Of a DNA stretch of 64,000 bases, positions 1 through 8,768 are shown one piece after another. The position numbers and the translations under genes were made by a program. Location of the stretch: positions 31,760 through 95,759 of the forward strand of contig NZ_FOSR01000012.1 in assembly GCF_900114325.1 (NCBI RefSeq), in the 5' to 3' direction. The notes beneath the pieces are model-generated. The model saw only the letters and a program-made list of their open reading frames with translations. It was not told where the DNA came from and made no database searches. How positions within the stretch are numbered: position 1 is the stretch's first letter; each line of letters opens with the position of its first letter. Source of the DNA: Rhodanobacter glycinis (GTDB lineage Bacteria; Pseudomonadota; Gammaproteobacteria; Xanthomonadales; Rhodanobacteraceae).

Positions 1-1
1 G

Positions 2-1465
2 CACGAGTTCCACTTCAACAGCGAGTTCTACGCCGATTTCGGCCTGTACGACGTACACCTGACCGTACCCAGCGATTACACCGTGGGTGCGGTGGGACAG
101 GAGCAGGGCGCGCCGGTATCGAAGGATGGCCAGACCACCTACCACTTCGTGCAGGGCGACGTGCACGACTTCGCCTGGGTAGCCGCCAAGGGCTACAAGA
201 CGCTGGACGGCAGTTGGACCGGCCCGGGCAGCCCCAAGGTGGACGTGCGGGTGATCTATCCGCCCGAATACGTGGGCAGCGCTGCGCCGACGCTGAAGTC
301 CACCATCGCCGCGCTGGGTTACTTCTCGAAGACGCTGGGGCCTTACCCGTATCACACGGTGACCGCGGTGATCCCGCCGTACAACGCGCAGGAAGCCGGT
401 GGCATGGAATACCCCACCTTCTTCACCTCGGAGGGCTACAAGAAGGTGGAGCCGGGCACGCTGAGCCAGTACGAGAGCGATTTCGTCAACATCCACGAAT
501 TCGGTCACGGCTACTTCTACGGCATCATCGCTTCGGACGAATTCGAGGAGCCGATGCTCGACGAAGGCCTCAACGAGTACTGGGATGACCGCATGCTGCG
601 CGACACGCATGAGGACATCACCGCTGCCTCGCCGCTGATGAAATGGCTGGGCATCACACCGACACTCACCGCCTTCCAGATGGAACGTCTGGGCGCCACC
701 TTGAGGCAGCCGGCCGATCCGCTGGCGCAGAACAGCTGGGATCGCCTGTCCAGCACCAGTTACGGCACGGTCTACACGCGCACCACCACGGCCATGCACG
801 ACCTGGAGCTGCGCATGGGCAAGGCGACCATGGCAAAGGCCATGCGCCTGTACTACCAGCGCTGGCGTTTCCGCCATCCTTCGGTGGCCGATTTCCGCCA
901 GGCGATGATCGACGGCTCGGGCGACGCCAAGGACGTCAACGAAATCTTCGACCAGTTCGTCTACGGCACCAAACACATCGACGATCGCGTGGCCTCCATC
1001 GATACCCGCCAGGTGCTGCCGCAGGCTGGCGTGACGTGGAAGGACGGCAAGCCAGTGGAAGCCGACGGCACCGCGCTGGACAAGCAGATCGCCAAGCAGG
1101 AGTCGGACTGGAAGAAGGCGCACCCCAAGGCGAAGCCGGGCAGCGGCGGGGCCTATCCCTGGCACAGCACGGTGACGGTGCTGCGCGACGGTGCCCAGGT
1201 GCCCGAATTGCTGCGCGTGACCTTTGCCGACGGCAGCCACGAAGACGTGCATTGGAACGATGATCGCCGCTGGGCGCGCTTCGACTTCGTCAAGCCGGGC
1301 AAGGTGGTGTCGGCCGAGCTCGATCCGCAGCAGCAGGTCTACCTCGATGCGAACAAGCTCAACGACAGTTACGCAACCAAGCCGAACAGCGCCGCGTCGC
1401 GTCGCTGGAGCGCCGACGTGGCTGCCGTGCTGCAGGCTTTCTACTCGATGCTGGTGACCTTGTGA
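2..1465 (+). CDS. M1 family zinc aminopeptidase, 3' part (starts before window)
   Basis: The reading frame is open from base 2, so the gene begins upstream of the window; 487 C-terminal residues are visible. The gluzincin signature is present: HEFGH (494-508) followed 18 residues later by a glutamate in LDEGLNEYW (563-565), the HExxH-x18-E zinc site of peptidase family M1. An upstream GGMEYPTFF matches the GxMEN-type exopeptidase motif in looser form. The C-terminal third is a beta-rich region with no recognised catalytic residues. It probably removes N-terminal residues from peptides, in the periplasm or membrane-associated. The stop codon overlaps the next gene, a membrane protein, suggesting translational coupling. 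Family is certain; exact subfamily and substrate are not. Confidence 0.85.
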   Translation, partial: HEFHFNSEFYADFGLYDVHLTVPSDYTVGAVGQEQGAPVSKDGQTTYHFVQGDVHDFAWVAAKGYKTLDGSWTGPGSPKVDVRVIYPPEYVGSAAPTLKSTIAALGYFSKTLGPYPYHTVTAVIPPYNAQEAGGMEYPTFFTSEGYKKVEPGTLSQYESDFVNIHEFGHGYFYGIIASDEFEEPMLDEGLNEYWDDRMLRDTHEDITAASPLMKWLGITPTLTAFQMERLGATLRQPADPLAQNSWDRLSSTSYGTVYTRTTTAMHDLELRMGKATMAKAMRLYYQRWRFRHPSVADFRQAMIDGSGDAKDVNEIFDQFVYGTKHIDDRVASIDTRQVLPQAGVTWKDGKPVEADGTALDKQIAKQESDWKKAHPKAKPGSGGAYPWHSTVTVLRDGAQVPELLRVTFADGSHEDVHWNDDRRWARFDFVKPGKVVSAELDPQQQVYLDANKLNDSYATKPNSAASRRWSADVAAVLQAFYSMLVTL

Positions 1466-2382
1466 TGATGGCCTACAACACTTCCCGTCGCGTGGGTCCC
1501 GGGGCCCTGTTCTCCGCCATGCTGGCGGCCATCCAGTGGCGCCTGCTGCTGTTGTGGCTGCTGTTCCTGCTGCTGCCGGTGGCAGTGGTGGCGTTGCCGT
1601 TGTGGCGCACGCTGGCCGGGCTGCTCGATCACTCCGTGCACTCGGCCCAATGGGCGCAGCACTTCAATGCATCGATGTTCGGCGACACGATGATGGCCTT
1701 GAGCGGACACGCCGCGTGGTTTGGCGCCACGGCCCTGCTCGGAGTGGTGCTGACCCTGCTGCTGTCGCCGTTCCTCGACGGCATGATGGTCGGCAGCGGC
1801 CGTGCCGGGCGCACCCTGGGCTTCGGCGCGTTGCTGCAGAACGGCTGGATCGAATACGGGCGGATGTTCCGCGTGATGCTGTGGGCGCTGGTGCCTTACG
1901 CGGTGGTGCTGGTGGTCGCTGGGGCGGGTTCGCACCTGGCCGACAAGCATGCCGCGGAAGCCGTGCTGCAATCGCAGGCGGATGCCTGGGCGCATGGTGC
2001 GAAGTGGGTATTGCTGGTGGTGTTCGTGCTGGCGCAGGCGATCGTGGAGTCGATGCGCGCCGCGTTCATCGCCGACCCCGAACTGCGTTCGGCCACCCGC
2101 GCGTTCGGCCGCGGCCTCCTGCAACTGTTGCGCCGACCGCTGGGCACCTTGCTGTTCTATCTGGTGGTGAGCGTGATCGGCCTGCTGATCTTCGGCGCAC
2201 TCGGCCTGGCACGCATCCACTCCACGGCAGTGGATGGCGGCTTCCTGCTGGCGTTGTTGCTGGGTCAGCTGATGGTGCTGGTGGTGGGCTGGATGCGCTT
2301 GGCGCGCCTGTTTGCGTTGGCCGCGGTGTCGCGTGCATGGCGAGCGGGGCGGCGCTCGTCGGGATTTGCATCGGCACGCTGA
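1465..2382 (+). CDS. Polytopic membrane protein coupled to the M1 peptidase
   Basis: About 305 residues with at least five hydrophobic segments: a leucine-rich helix near residues 25-50, then segments near 85-105, 135-155, 175-195, 235-255 and 265-285. No enzyme motif is visible and I do not recognise the family. ATG at 1465 overlaps the preceding TGA (TGATG), with GTG 1462 and ATG 1468 as alternatives. The tight overlap implies one transcript with the M1 peptidase, so it may anchor or assist that enzyme, but this is inferred only from position. Confidence 0.7.
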   Translation: MMAYNTSRRVGPGALFSAMLAAIQWRLLLLWLLFLLLPVAVVALPLWRTLAGLLDHSVHSAQWAQHFNASMFGDTMMALSGHAAWFGATALLGVVLTLLLSPFLDGMMVGSGRAGRTLGFGALLQNGWIEYGRMFRVMLWALVPYAVVLVVAGAGSHLADKHAAEAVLQSQADAWAHGAKWVLLVVFVLAQAIVESMRAAFIADPELRSATRAFGRGLLQLLRRPLGTLLFYLVVSVIGLLIFGALGLARIHSTAVDGGFLLALLLGQLMVLVVGWMRLARLFALAAVSRAWRAGRRSSGFASAR

Positions 2383-3216
2383 TCGGAGGCGTTGCATATG
2401 GCCGGGAGGGAGCATGCTCCTCTTCTGGTCACGTTGTGAGCGTTTGCTGCCCGGAATGCTTTGGGGCGTTCCGCCCGGACTCAAATGCCTGGGTAACGTG
2501 CCGCCACGAGGGTGACGGGGTTTCGCCCACCTGCCGGTGGCCAAGTCACTTTCTCTCGCTTGCCCGAGAGAATGTAACCCAAGAGAGGGGCACCCTGCGT
2601 TCGCGCCCACCGGCTCTGCGAGCCGGCGGGTCCGCGCCCGGCTACGGGGGTTCGCCGACAGCACATCGGGCAACTGCGTCCTGCGTTGCCTCAACTCCGG
2701 CATCCATGCCGTCGCCTGCCCTGACGTCGAACTGACCGGCATCCATGCCGGTCACCCTGCGGGCCTGATCCTCCGCCGTGCGCCGCTTCTCGAAGGGGAT
2801 GAAAAAGCCGCACACCGCAGCGCCAAGCTCGACCACACGCGTCCGCTCTTCCTACCCCTCAGTTGACGGTGACGGCGCGGTGTGGCCGCTGGTGTAACAG
2901 GAAGTGTCACGCAGGTTCCAAACCCCTCGACCGCCAAGGCTTGTAGGGTCGGCGGGTCCCATAGGCCATTTCTCTGGGTTACGTCTCTTGACTCCGGGCA
3001 TCCTGCCCTTCGCCCTTCGGGCCAGCTTCGCTGTTCGCCACTGCTCCTGCAGTGGCGTGGGCCAGCAAAGAGAGGTAACTCGGGCGCCGGCAGGCGTCCG
3101 AAAGCCCGCCGCAGGCGAGCAATCTAGCGACCACGTCAGAACGAGCAAAAGCCCGCCGCTGGCGAGCAATTCCACGATAACGCCTGCAGCCCACCCGGAA
3201 CGGGCCGCAGCCCCGC
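2383..3216. repeat. 834-bp non-coding block of hairpins and short repeats
   Basis: No credible gene is seen here; open frames lack family resemblance and overlap on both strands. The DNA is repeat-like. A 7-bp stem at 2552-2558/2565-2571 (TCTCTCG/CGAGAGA) is followed by a GTAACCC-AAGAGAGG stretch (2574-2588). A related GGGTTACGTCTCTTG occurs at 2976-2990, and its approximate reverse complement GCAAAGAGAGGTAACTC at 3064-3080. Two near-direct copies of AGCCCGCCGC(A/T)GGCGAGCAAT lie at about 3102-3122 and 3150-3170. Blocks of this style are common intergenic repeats in Xanthomonadales; mobility or function is unknown. Confidence 0.6.
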
Positions 3217-3756
3217 CTACGCGAAGGCGCGACGCGCCTCAGCCCGAGGCGGATAGTAGGCGAACACGTGGGTGTCGCTGCCGTAGAAATCCATGTCCTC
3301 GATGTGCTCGCCGCCCAGCCGTTCGGCCACGCGATCGGAAGCATCGTTGCCGATGCGCACCAGGCTGATCACGCGCGGCACGTGCAGGCGGCTCCAGGCG
3401 AAATCGAGCACGGCGTTGCCGGCTTCGGTGGCGTAGCCGTGGTGGCGGTGTTCCGGCTTGAGCATCCAGCCCAGTTCCACGTCCGGCCAGCCTTCGGGGT
3501 GGAACAGACCGGCGCGACCGATGAATTCGCCGCTTTCCTTCAACTCCAGCGCCCACATGCCGTAACCGCGCAGTTGCCAGTGGCCGATCAGCATGGCCAG
3601 CGAGCGCCAGGCATTGGTGCGGTCCAGCGGCTGGCCGTCGCCGACCCAGCGCGTGCTCTCCGGATCACCCAGCATCGCGGCGTAGTCGTCGAAGTGGCGT
3701 TCGGTGAGGGCGGTGAGGCGCAGGCGCGCGGTTTCGATTACGGGGATATCAATCAT
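3217..3756 (-). CDS. GNAT N-acetyltransferase, RimJ/RimL-like (Acetyltransf_3)
   Basis: 179 residues. The opening ETARLRLTALTERHFDDYAAML is split here as ETARLRL plus a DxxDYxxM-like helix, typical of RimJ/RimL-type acetyltransferases. The acetyl-CoA loop region is ELGWMLKPEHRHHGYATEA (about residues 94-112), matching the (Q/R)xxGxA pattern in the form RHHGYATEA. A C-terminal VISLVRIGNDASDRVAERLG follows the family's usual N-x-x-S-x-x-(V/L)-x-E-(K/R)-L-G motif. Such enzymes acetylate amino groups of proteins or small molecules; the substrate cannot be told. It starts 6 bp after the SET-domain gene on the same strand, so the two are probably co-transcribed. Confidence 0.85.
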   Translation of the reverse strand: MIDIPVIETARLRLTALTERHFDDYAAMLGDPESTRWVGDGQPLDRTNAWRSLAMLIGHWQLRGYGMWALELKESGEFIGRAGLFHPEGWPDVELGWMLKPEHRHHGYATEAGNAVLDFAWSRLHVPRVISLVRIGNDASDRVAERLGGEHIEDMDFYGSDTHVFAYYPPRAEARRAFA

Positions 3757-3762
3757 GTCAAA

Positions 3763-4242
3763 TCAGCAAGCAGGCACCGTGCCATCAAGCAGACTGGCCA
3801 GCGCGCGCGTAGTGGTTGCCAGGCTTTCAGCCCAGGGCAGACCCACGATTGTCTCACCGGAAGCCGCATCCGCAAAATCCTCGACCTGGCCGGGTGGCAG
3901 CAGGTGGCGGTAGTCCACGGTGATCTCGGTGCCTGCGGGCAGGTCGCGCAAGGCGAACACGAAGCCCAGGTGCCACAGGCCGACCGGCTGGAAGCTGTGG
4001 TTGATATAGCACTCGTCCGGCCAGTCTGGCGACAGCGTGTAGCGGTCCTCGAACCAGCGGGCGGCGGCGTGCATCTGCGCGGAAAGGGCCGGATCGGCGA
4101 CGATCTCGGCCAATCGCCAGGTGCGGTCGATGGCATCGGGGGCGGTGAGGATGCGCCCGGCGGCCACATTTTCGTCCAGGAACAGGCCTTTGCCAGCGCC
4201 ACGGATGGTGGAGACGGCAATGCGATAGCGCGGAAGAATCAT
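3763..4242 (-). CDS. SET-domain protein
   Basis: 159 residues from the start chosen at ATG 4242 (MILPRYRI); the longer frame to 4383 adds a low-complexity proline stretch unlike the family. SET features are visible: an N-terminal GAGKGLF (residues 15-21), INHSFQP at 80-86 corresponding to the NHxxxPN pseudoknot motif, a GTEITVDY segment ending in DY at 110-111, and little else, so this is a minimal SET fold. SET domains transfer methyl groups from S-adenosylmethionine to lysine; in bacteria targets are mostly unknown. It precedes a GNAT gene by 6 bp, making a possible two-gene protein-modification operon. Function beyond the fold is inferred. Confidence 0.75.
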   Translation of the reverse strand: MILPRYRIAVSTIRGAGKGLFLDENVAAGRILTAPDAIDRTWRLAEIVADPALSAQMHAAARWFEDRYTLSPDWPDECYINHSFQPVGLWHLGFVFALRDLPAGTEITVDYRHLLPPGQVEDFADAASGETIVGLPWAESLATTTRALASLLDGTVPAC

Positions 4243-4548
4243 GGGGCGTGGCGGCGGCGGGAATGCCGCGCAGTGTAGCGCAGCCGGCGCGGCATTCCTT
4301 GCTGCACCGGCTGCTCCATCCTGGAAATCGTCCCTGTATGAATGCAGCATCCCCCCGCATTCGACAATCCGTTGCACTGACATCCCTGAGGCAACATTCC
4401 GTGTTGGCCTGACCGATACTTTGCCGCAAGGCGTGATGGTTCGCCGCCAGCGCTTGCGTGCGGTGCGCGTGCGCTTTTGGCGCCATGATTTGTCAGGGAA
4501 TCCCCACAGGCGGCAGTCCGGTGGGACAGGGTCGTCACGGGGCGCTGG

Positions 4549-4554
4549 TACAAT
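4549..4554 (+). promoter_or_regulatory. Possible -10 element before the M20 peptidase gene
   Basis: TACAAT lies 35 bp upstream of the chosen ATG and matches the -10 consensus TATAAT at five of six positions. No good -35 hexamer is seen at the standard spacing (the region around 4526-4531 is weak), so this is a tentative call. Confidence 0.3.
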
Positions 4555-4589
4555 GTGTGTTTTCGCCTGCCTGTATTGGAGCCCACGTG

Positions 4590-6014
4590 ATGGATACCGC
4601 CCGCCTTTCCCGTTTCGTCAGCGACCTGTGGGACGCCGAGATCGTGCCGAAGCTGACCGATTACATTCGCATTCCCAACAAGTCGCCGATGTTCGACAAG
4701 GATTGGGTGGCGCATGGCCACATGGATGCGGCGGTGAAGCTGATGAGCGACTGGGCGAACAGCAAGCTGTCCAGCTTGCCGGGCGCCACGCTTGAAGTGG
4801 TGCGATTGGAAGGGCGTACGCCGCTGATCTACATCGAAGTGCCGGGCCAGGGCGACGACACCGTGGTGCTCTACGGCCATCTCGACAAGCAGCCGGAAAT
4901 GACGGGTTGGTCCGAAGGCCTGGGTCCGTGGACGCCGGTGCTCAAGGGCGACAAGCTTTACGGCCGCGGTGGCGCCGACGACGGCTATGCCATTTTCGGC
5001 TCGCTGGCTGCGTTGCTGTCGCTGCATGAGCAGGGTATTCCGCATGCGCGCTGCGTGGTGATGATCGAGGCCTGCGAGGAATCGGGCAGCTACGACCTGC
5101 CGTTCTACGTCGATCACCTGGCCGAACGCATCGGCAGCCCGTCGCTGGTGGTGTGCCTGGATTCGGGCTGCGGCAACTACGATCAACTCTGGCTGACCAC
5201 CAGCCTGCGCGGCATGACCGGCGGCGAGCTGAGCGTCGAAGTGCTGACCGAGGGCGTGCATTCGGGCGACGCCTCCGGCGTGGTGCCGTCCAGCTTCCGC
5301 ATCCTGCGCCAATTGCTGGAGCGGCTGGAAGACGCCAACACCGGGCGTATCAAGCCGCAGGAACTGTATGTGGAGGTTCCGGCCGAGCGCGTGGAGCAGG
5401 CGCGCAAGTCGGCCGAGGTGCTGGGGGCGGACATCTACGACAAATTCCCGTTCGTCGAAGGCATGCAGCCGGTGACCGAGGACTTGGGCGAGCTGGTGCT
5501 CAACCGCACCTGGCGCCCGCAGCTGGCCGTGACCGGCGTGGACGGCATGCCACCACTGGAAAGCGCCGGCAATGTGCTGCGTCCCAAGACGGCGGTGAAG
5601 CTGAGCTTGCGCGTGCCGCCGACCCTCAGCGGCGCCAAGGCCGGCCAGTTCGTCAAGGAACTGCTGGAAAAGGATCCGCCGTACGGCGCCAAGGTGAACT
5701 TCAAGCTGGAAAAGGACGGCAGCGGCTGGAATGCGCCGGCGCTGTCGCCGTGGCTGTCGCAGACCGTGTCCGAGGCTTCCGAGCATTACTTCGGCGCACC
5801 GGCGGCCTACATGGGCGAAGGTGGCAGCATTCCGTTCATGGGCATGCTGGGCGAGAAATTCCCGCAGGCGCAGTTCCTGATCACCGGCGTGCTGGGCCCG
5901 CACTCCAACGCGCACGGCCCCAACGAGTTCCTGCATATCCCCACCGGCAAGAAAGTGAGCATGGTGGTGGCCGAAGTGGTGGCCAGGCATTACGCGCAGG
6001 GCGCCAAGGGCTGA
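4590..6014 (+). CDS. M20 family metallopeptidase (dipeptidase-like)
   Basis: 474 residues from ATG 4590, which has a GGAG Shine-Dalgarno at 4577-4580; the upstream in-frame extension to 4458 has no such signal. Zinc-site motifs of family M20 are seen: VLYGHLDKQPE (His and Asp ligands), GRGGADDGYAIF, IEACEESGSYD (the EE catalytic/ligand pair), and a late GPHSNAHGPNEF with the last histidine. The middle (about residues 190-330) is the M20 dimerisation domain. These enzymes hydrolyse dipeptides or related amides with two zinc ions in the cytoplasm. No signal peptide. It stands alone, divergent from the SET/GNAT pair. Confidence 0.9.
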   Translation: MDTARLSRFVSDLWDAEIVPKLTDYIRIPNKSPMFDKDWVAHGHMDAAVKLMSDWANSKLSSLPGATLEVVRLEGRTPLIYIEVPGQGDDTVVLYGHLDKQPEMTGWSEGLGPWTPVLKGDKLYGRGGADDGYAIFGSLAALLSLHEQGIPHARCVVMIEACEESGSYDLPFYVDHLAERIGSPSLVVCLDSGCGNYDQLWLTTSLRGMTGGELSVEVLTEGVHSGDASGVVPSSFRILRQLLERLEDANTGRIKPQELYVEVPAERVEQARKSAEVLGADIYDKFPFVEGMQPVTEDLGELVLNRTWRPQLAVTGVDGMPPLESAGNVLRPKTAVKLSLRVPPTLSGAKAGQFVKELLEKDPPYGAKVNFKLEKDGSGWNAPALSPWLSQTVSEASEHYFGAPAAYMGEGGSIPFMGMLGEKFPQAQFLITGVLGPHSNAHGPNEFLHIPTGKKVSMVVAEVVARHYAQGAKG

Positions 6015-6022
6015 GGCGTCTT

Positions 6023-6226
6023 TCTCCCTCTCCCCTGCGGGGAGAGGGGCGGGGTGAGGGGCCAACCTCTCGGGGCGCTTGAAAGAAGCGAAGAGCGCTC
6101 GCTTGAATGTTTTCGCGAGCACCCGCCCCTCATCCCAGCCTTCTCCCCGGAGGGGAGAAGGGGCCAAGGCGGAGCACCCGCCCTTCACCTCAATCCTCTC
6201 CCTCAAAGGGGCGAGGAGGCGAACGC
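6023..6226. repeat. Palindromic intergenic repeat, family 1 copy A
   Basis: Fills the gap between the M20 peptidase and yggS. Contains hairpins CTCTCCCC-TGC-GGGGAGAG (about 6028-6046) and CCTTCTCCCC-GG-AGGGGAGAAGG (about 6138-6161), and the phrase GCGAGCACCCGCCCCTCA (about 6115-6132), shared with copy D at 57763 and, inverted, with copy B at 20546. A second CACCCGCCCTTCACCTCAAT unit sits near 6175-6194. Repeated, GC-rich, and intergenic only: this looks like a REP/MITE-type element. Confidence 0.7.
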
Positions 6227-6240
6227 AAAGAGCCGTACTC

Positions 6241-6984
6241 ATGGATCACTCCCATCTCGCCCACAACTGGGCCGATATCCGCCATCGCGTGGCGGAAGCC
6301 TGCCGCGCCGCCGGGCGCGATCCGTCCGAGGTCAGCATCCTGCCGGTCAGCAAGACCTTCGGCGCTGACGTGGTGCGCGAGGCGGTGGCGCTGGGGCTGC
6401 ATCGCTTCGGCGAGAACAAGGTGCAGGAGATCCGCGACAAGTCCGGTCCGCTGGCCGACTGCGGCATCGACTGGGTGATGATCGGCCACCTGCAGACCAA
6501 CAAGGCCAAGGACGTGGCGCGACTGGCCAGCGAGGTGCAGTCGCTGGACCGCCCGGAACTGGCCGAGGCCTTGCACCGCCGCCTGACCCTGGAAGGCCGC
6601 AGCATCGACGTACTCGTGCAGGTGAAGACCTCGCGCGAGGACAGCAAGTACGGCCTGCCGCCCGACCAGCTGCCGGCCTTCCTGGACAGCCTGCGCCAGT
6701 ACGACACCTTGCGCGTGCGCGGCCTGATGACCCTGGCCATCCACACCGACGATCCGGCCGAGATACGCGCCTGCTTCCGTCAGTTGCGCGAGTTGCGCGA
6801 TGCCGAAATGGCCCGCGGCCACGACATTCCGCGCCTGTCGATGGGCATGAGCGGCGATTTCCCGCTGGCCATCGCCGAAGGTTCGACCGAAGTACGCATC
6901 GGCACCGCCATCTTCGGTCGCCGGCCGTATCCGGATTCGTATTACTGGCCCGAAGGCAGCGGGCAGGGCGACATATCTGGCTGA
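6241..6984 (+). CDS. yggS: YggS/PLPBP family pyridoxal phosphate homeostasis protein
   Basis: 247 residues from ATG 6241; the upstream extension to 6079 would be encoded by repeat DNA and is rejected. The fold-type III alanine-racemase-like N-terminal domain is recognisable: LPVSKTFG with the PLP-binding lysine at about residue 38, FGENKVQE, WVMIGHLQTNKAK, and the phosphate-binding end SMGMSGDFPLAIAEGSTEVRIG followed by GTAIFGRR, which is the classic family C-terminus. Members bind PLP without catalysis and influence vitamin B6 and amino acid balance in the cytoplasm. In many proteobacteria yggS sits beside pilT or proC; here its neighbours are unrelated. Confidence 0.93.
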   Translation: MDHSHLAHNWADIRHRVAEACRAAGRDPSEVSILPVSKTFGADVVREAVALGLHRFGENKVQEIRDKSGPLADCGIDWVMIGHLQTNKAKDVARLASEVQSLDRPELAEALHRRLTLEGRSIDVLVQVKTSREDSKYGLPPDQLPAFLDSLRQYDTLRVRGLMTLAIHTDDPAEIRACFRQLRELRDAEMARGHDIPRLSMGMSGDFPLAIAEGSTEVRIGTAIFGRRPYPDSYYWPEGSGQGDISG

Positions 6985-7153
6985 ATATGAATGGCTGGAG
7001 TGTGAACCGGTTGTCGATTGTTCGTGAACGACAGGGTTCAGTTAACTCCATCCGAACAAGTCATCCACTTCCCTTTGCTAAGTTCACTCCTTCATCACGG
7101 TCGTCGCACCATGCGGGCGATCGGAAGTCAGCGATTACACTGGGATTTCCCGC

Positions 7154-7813
7154 ATGCTCTTCAAGCGATTGACCGCTTCTGCCGTGCTGGTGTCGGCCTT
7201 GCTCGCCAGCGGCACGCTGTTTGCTGCGGGTACGGTCGGGGCCACGGCCGACATGGCCGCTGCCCGGGCGTCCGCCCCGCTGATGGATGCCTTGCCGATC
7301 TTCAACCCGGCCACGAAGCTGGCGCAGTCGATGATCCCCAGTGGCCCGGTGGCCTTGCCGGCGTCCGCTGCGGATGACCAGGCACTGGATCTGCGCAAGA
7401 CCCTGATCAGCCTGGCCATGAAGCTGCGCAACAGCCCGTACGTGCGCGGCGGCCACAGCCCGTCCACCGGGTTCGATTGCAGCGGTTTCGTGCGTTACGT
7501 GTTCGCCCATGCGCTGGGCCTGGAGCTGCCGACCAACTCCGCCTCACAGTTCCACGTGGGGCACAAGGTCAAGCGCGACCAGATGAAGCCGGGCGACCTG
7601 GTGTTTTTCCGCACCGCCGGCCGTCACGGCCACGGCCGCGTCTCCCATGTGGGCATTTACCTCAGCGGTGGGCGCTTCATCCATTCGCCCCGCCACGGCG
7701 AAACCGTGCGCGTGGACAGCCTGCAGGAGGCCTACTGGGCCAAGCGTTTCGCCGGCGCCAAGCGTCCGGACGCGATGGCCGAGATCGACTCGATGGCCGC
7801 TCGCCAGGGCTGA
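7154..7813 (+). CDS. Secreted NlpC/P60 family cell-wall hydrolase
   Basis: 219 residues. A basic start and hydrophobic stretch (residues 1-27, ending near FAAGT) form a Sec signal peptide. The NlpC/P60 domain covers about residues 80-200: GFDCSGFVRYVF with catalytic Cys109, HVGIYL with His165, and RFIHSPR with the third polar residue His177. PGDLVFFR is the usual connecting motif. Such enzymes cut peptide stems of peptidoglycan (D-Glu-mDAP or similar bond) in the periplasm. A strong hairpin terminator follows, so it is likely monocistronic or the last gene of its unit. Confidence 0.92.
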   Translation: MLFKRLTASAVLVSALLASGTLFAAGTVGATADMAAARASAPLMDALPIFNPATKLAQSMIPSGPVALPASAADDQALDLRKTLISLAMKLRNSPYVRGGHSPSTGFDCSGFVRYVFAHALGLELPTNSASQFHVGHKVKRDQMKPGDLVFFRTAGRHGHGRVSHVGIYLSGGRFIHSPRHGETVRVDSLQEAYWAKRFAGAKRPDAMAEIDSMAARQG

Positions 7814-7834
7814 TTCGCCTGTCTCGCATCGCTG

Positions 7835-7868
7835 GACGAGGCCGCCATCTGGCGGCCTTGTCGTTTCC
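7835..7868 (+). terminator. Rho-independent terminator after the NlpC/P60 gene
   Basis: The stem AGGCCGCC/GGCGGCCT (7839-7846 and 7851-7858) with loop ATCT extends outward through GACG/TGTC with one G-U pair, and is followed by the T-rich TCGTTTCCTTTT. Confidence 0.8.
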
Positions 7869-7997
7869 TTTTCCGGTTTTTGCGCCCCTTCGTGGCGTGG
7901 CGAATTGTCGCGGAGGGGTGCGTAGCCGTCCAGGCGACCGCATGACGCATGAGGGTACACCCGGCTACCCTTGCTCCATCGCTCCCGGAAACCTTGC

Positions 7998-8663
7998 ATG
8001 CCCTTCAACCTGCCACCCGTTACCCGCAACCTGCTGATCGCCAATGTGCTGGTGTTCGTGCTGCAACTGTTGCTGCATGACCAGACCAGCCTGGCGCTGA
8101 CCCAGCATTTCGCGTTGTGGCCGCTGGGGCCGGATGTCACCGGTGCCACGCCAGACGGGCATGTCATCACTGCCGGTTTCCGCATCTGGCAGGTGGTCAC
8201 CTATGCCTTCATGCATGGCGGCTTCACCCACATCCTGTTCAACATGTTCGCGCTGTACATGTTTGGCGGGGCGATCGAACAGACCTTCGGCGCGCGTCAC
8301 TTCGTCATCTACTACTTCGTCTGCGCGATCGTGGCGGCGCTGGCGCAACTGCTGGTGGTGAAATACTTCACCCACGGCTTCTATCCCACCATCGGCGCTT
8401 CCGGTGCGATCTTCGGCCTGCTGTTGGCGTTCGGCATGCTGTATCCGCAGGAGAAGGTGATGCTGCTGTTCCTGCCGGTGCCGATGCCGGCGTGGCTGTT
8501 CGTGATCGGCTACGCGGCAGTGGAGTTGTTCATGGGCGTCACCGGCACCGAGGCGGGCGTGGCGCATTTCGCGCACCTGGGCGGAATGGTCGGGGGCATC
8601 GTGCTGATCCAGTACTGGCGCGGCAAGTTTCCGATCAAGCCGAAACGGCGCCTGATGCGCTGA
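7998..8663 (+). CDS. Rhomboid family intramembrane serine protease
   Basis: 221 residues from ATG 7998 (MPFNLPPVT); the frame opens at 7971 but the shorter start fits the family. About six membrane segments are visible. The rhomboid catalytic dyad is present: Ser135 in GASGAIFG and His193 in FAHLGGMVGG; the HGGFTHILFNMFALYMFG segment (about residues 73-90) is the family's conserved loop and helix. These proteases cut transmembrane helices within the inner membrane. The substrate is unknown. It follows the NlpC terminator, so it is probably transcribed separately. Confidence 0.92.
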   Translation: MPFNLPPVTRNLLIANVLVFVLQLLLHDQTSLALTQHFALWPLGPDVTGATPDGHVITAGFRIWQVVTYAFMHGGFTHILFNMFALYMFGGAIEQTFGARHFVIYYFVCAIVAALAQLLVVKYFTHGFYPTIGASGAIFGLLLAFGMLYPQEKVMLLFLPVPMPAWLFVIGYAAVELFMGVTGTEAGVAHFAHLGGMVGGIVLIQYWRGKFPIKPKRRLMR

Positions 8664-8768
8664 CCGTGGCGGCTGCGGCGTGTCGCCGCGGGGCGGGCTG
8701 ATCCATGTCATGGCGGGGCTGCGTGGCGGCGGCGCATGCTGCGCGGGTCATTCCCGCCACAGGTATCC

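Noticed and set aside
2574..2600. A fourth sigma-F-type promoter at GTAACC
   Set aside because: After the 16-bp spacer the sequence is TGCG, not CGAA, and no gene follows.
4239..6242. A 667-codon frame on the minus strand opposite the M20 peptidase gene
   Set aside because: It is His/Arg/Gln-rich shadow sequence that crosses a repeat and a known gene.
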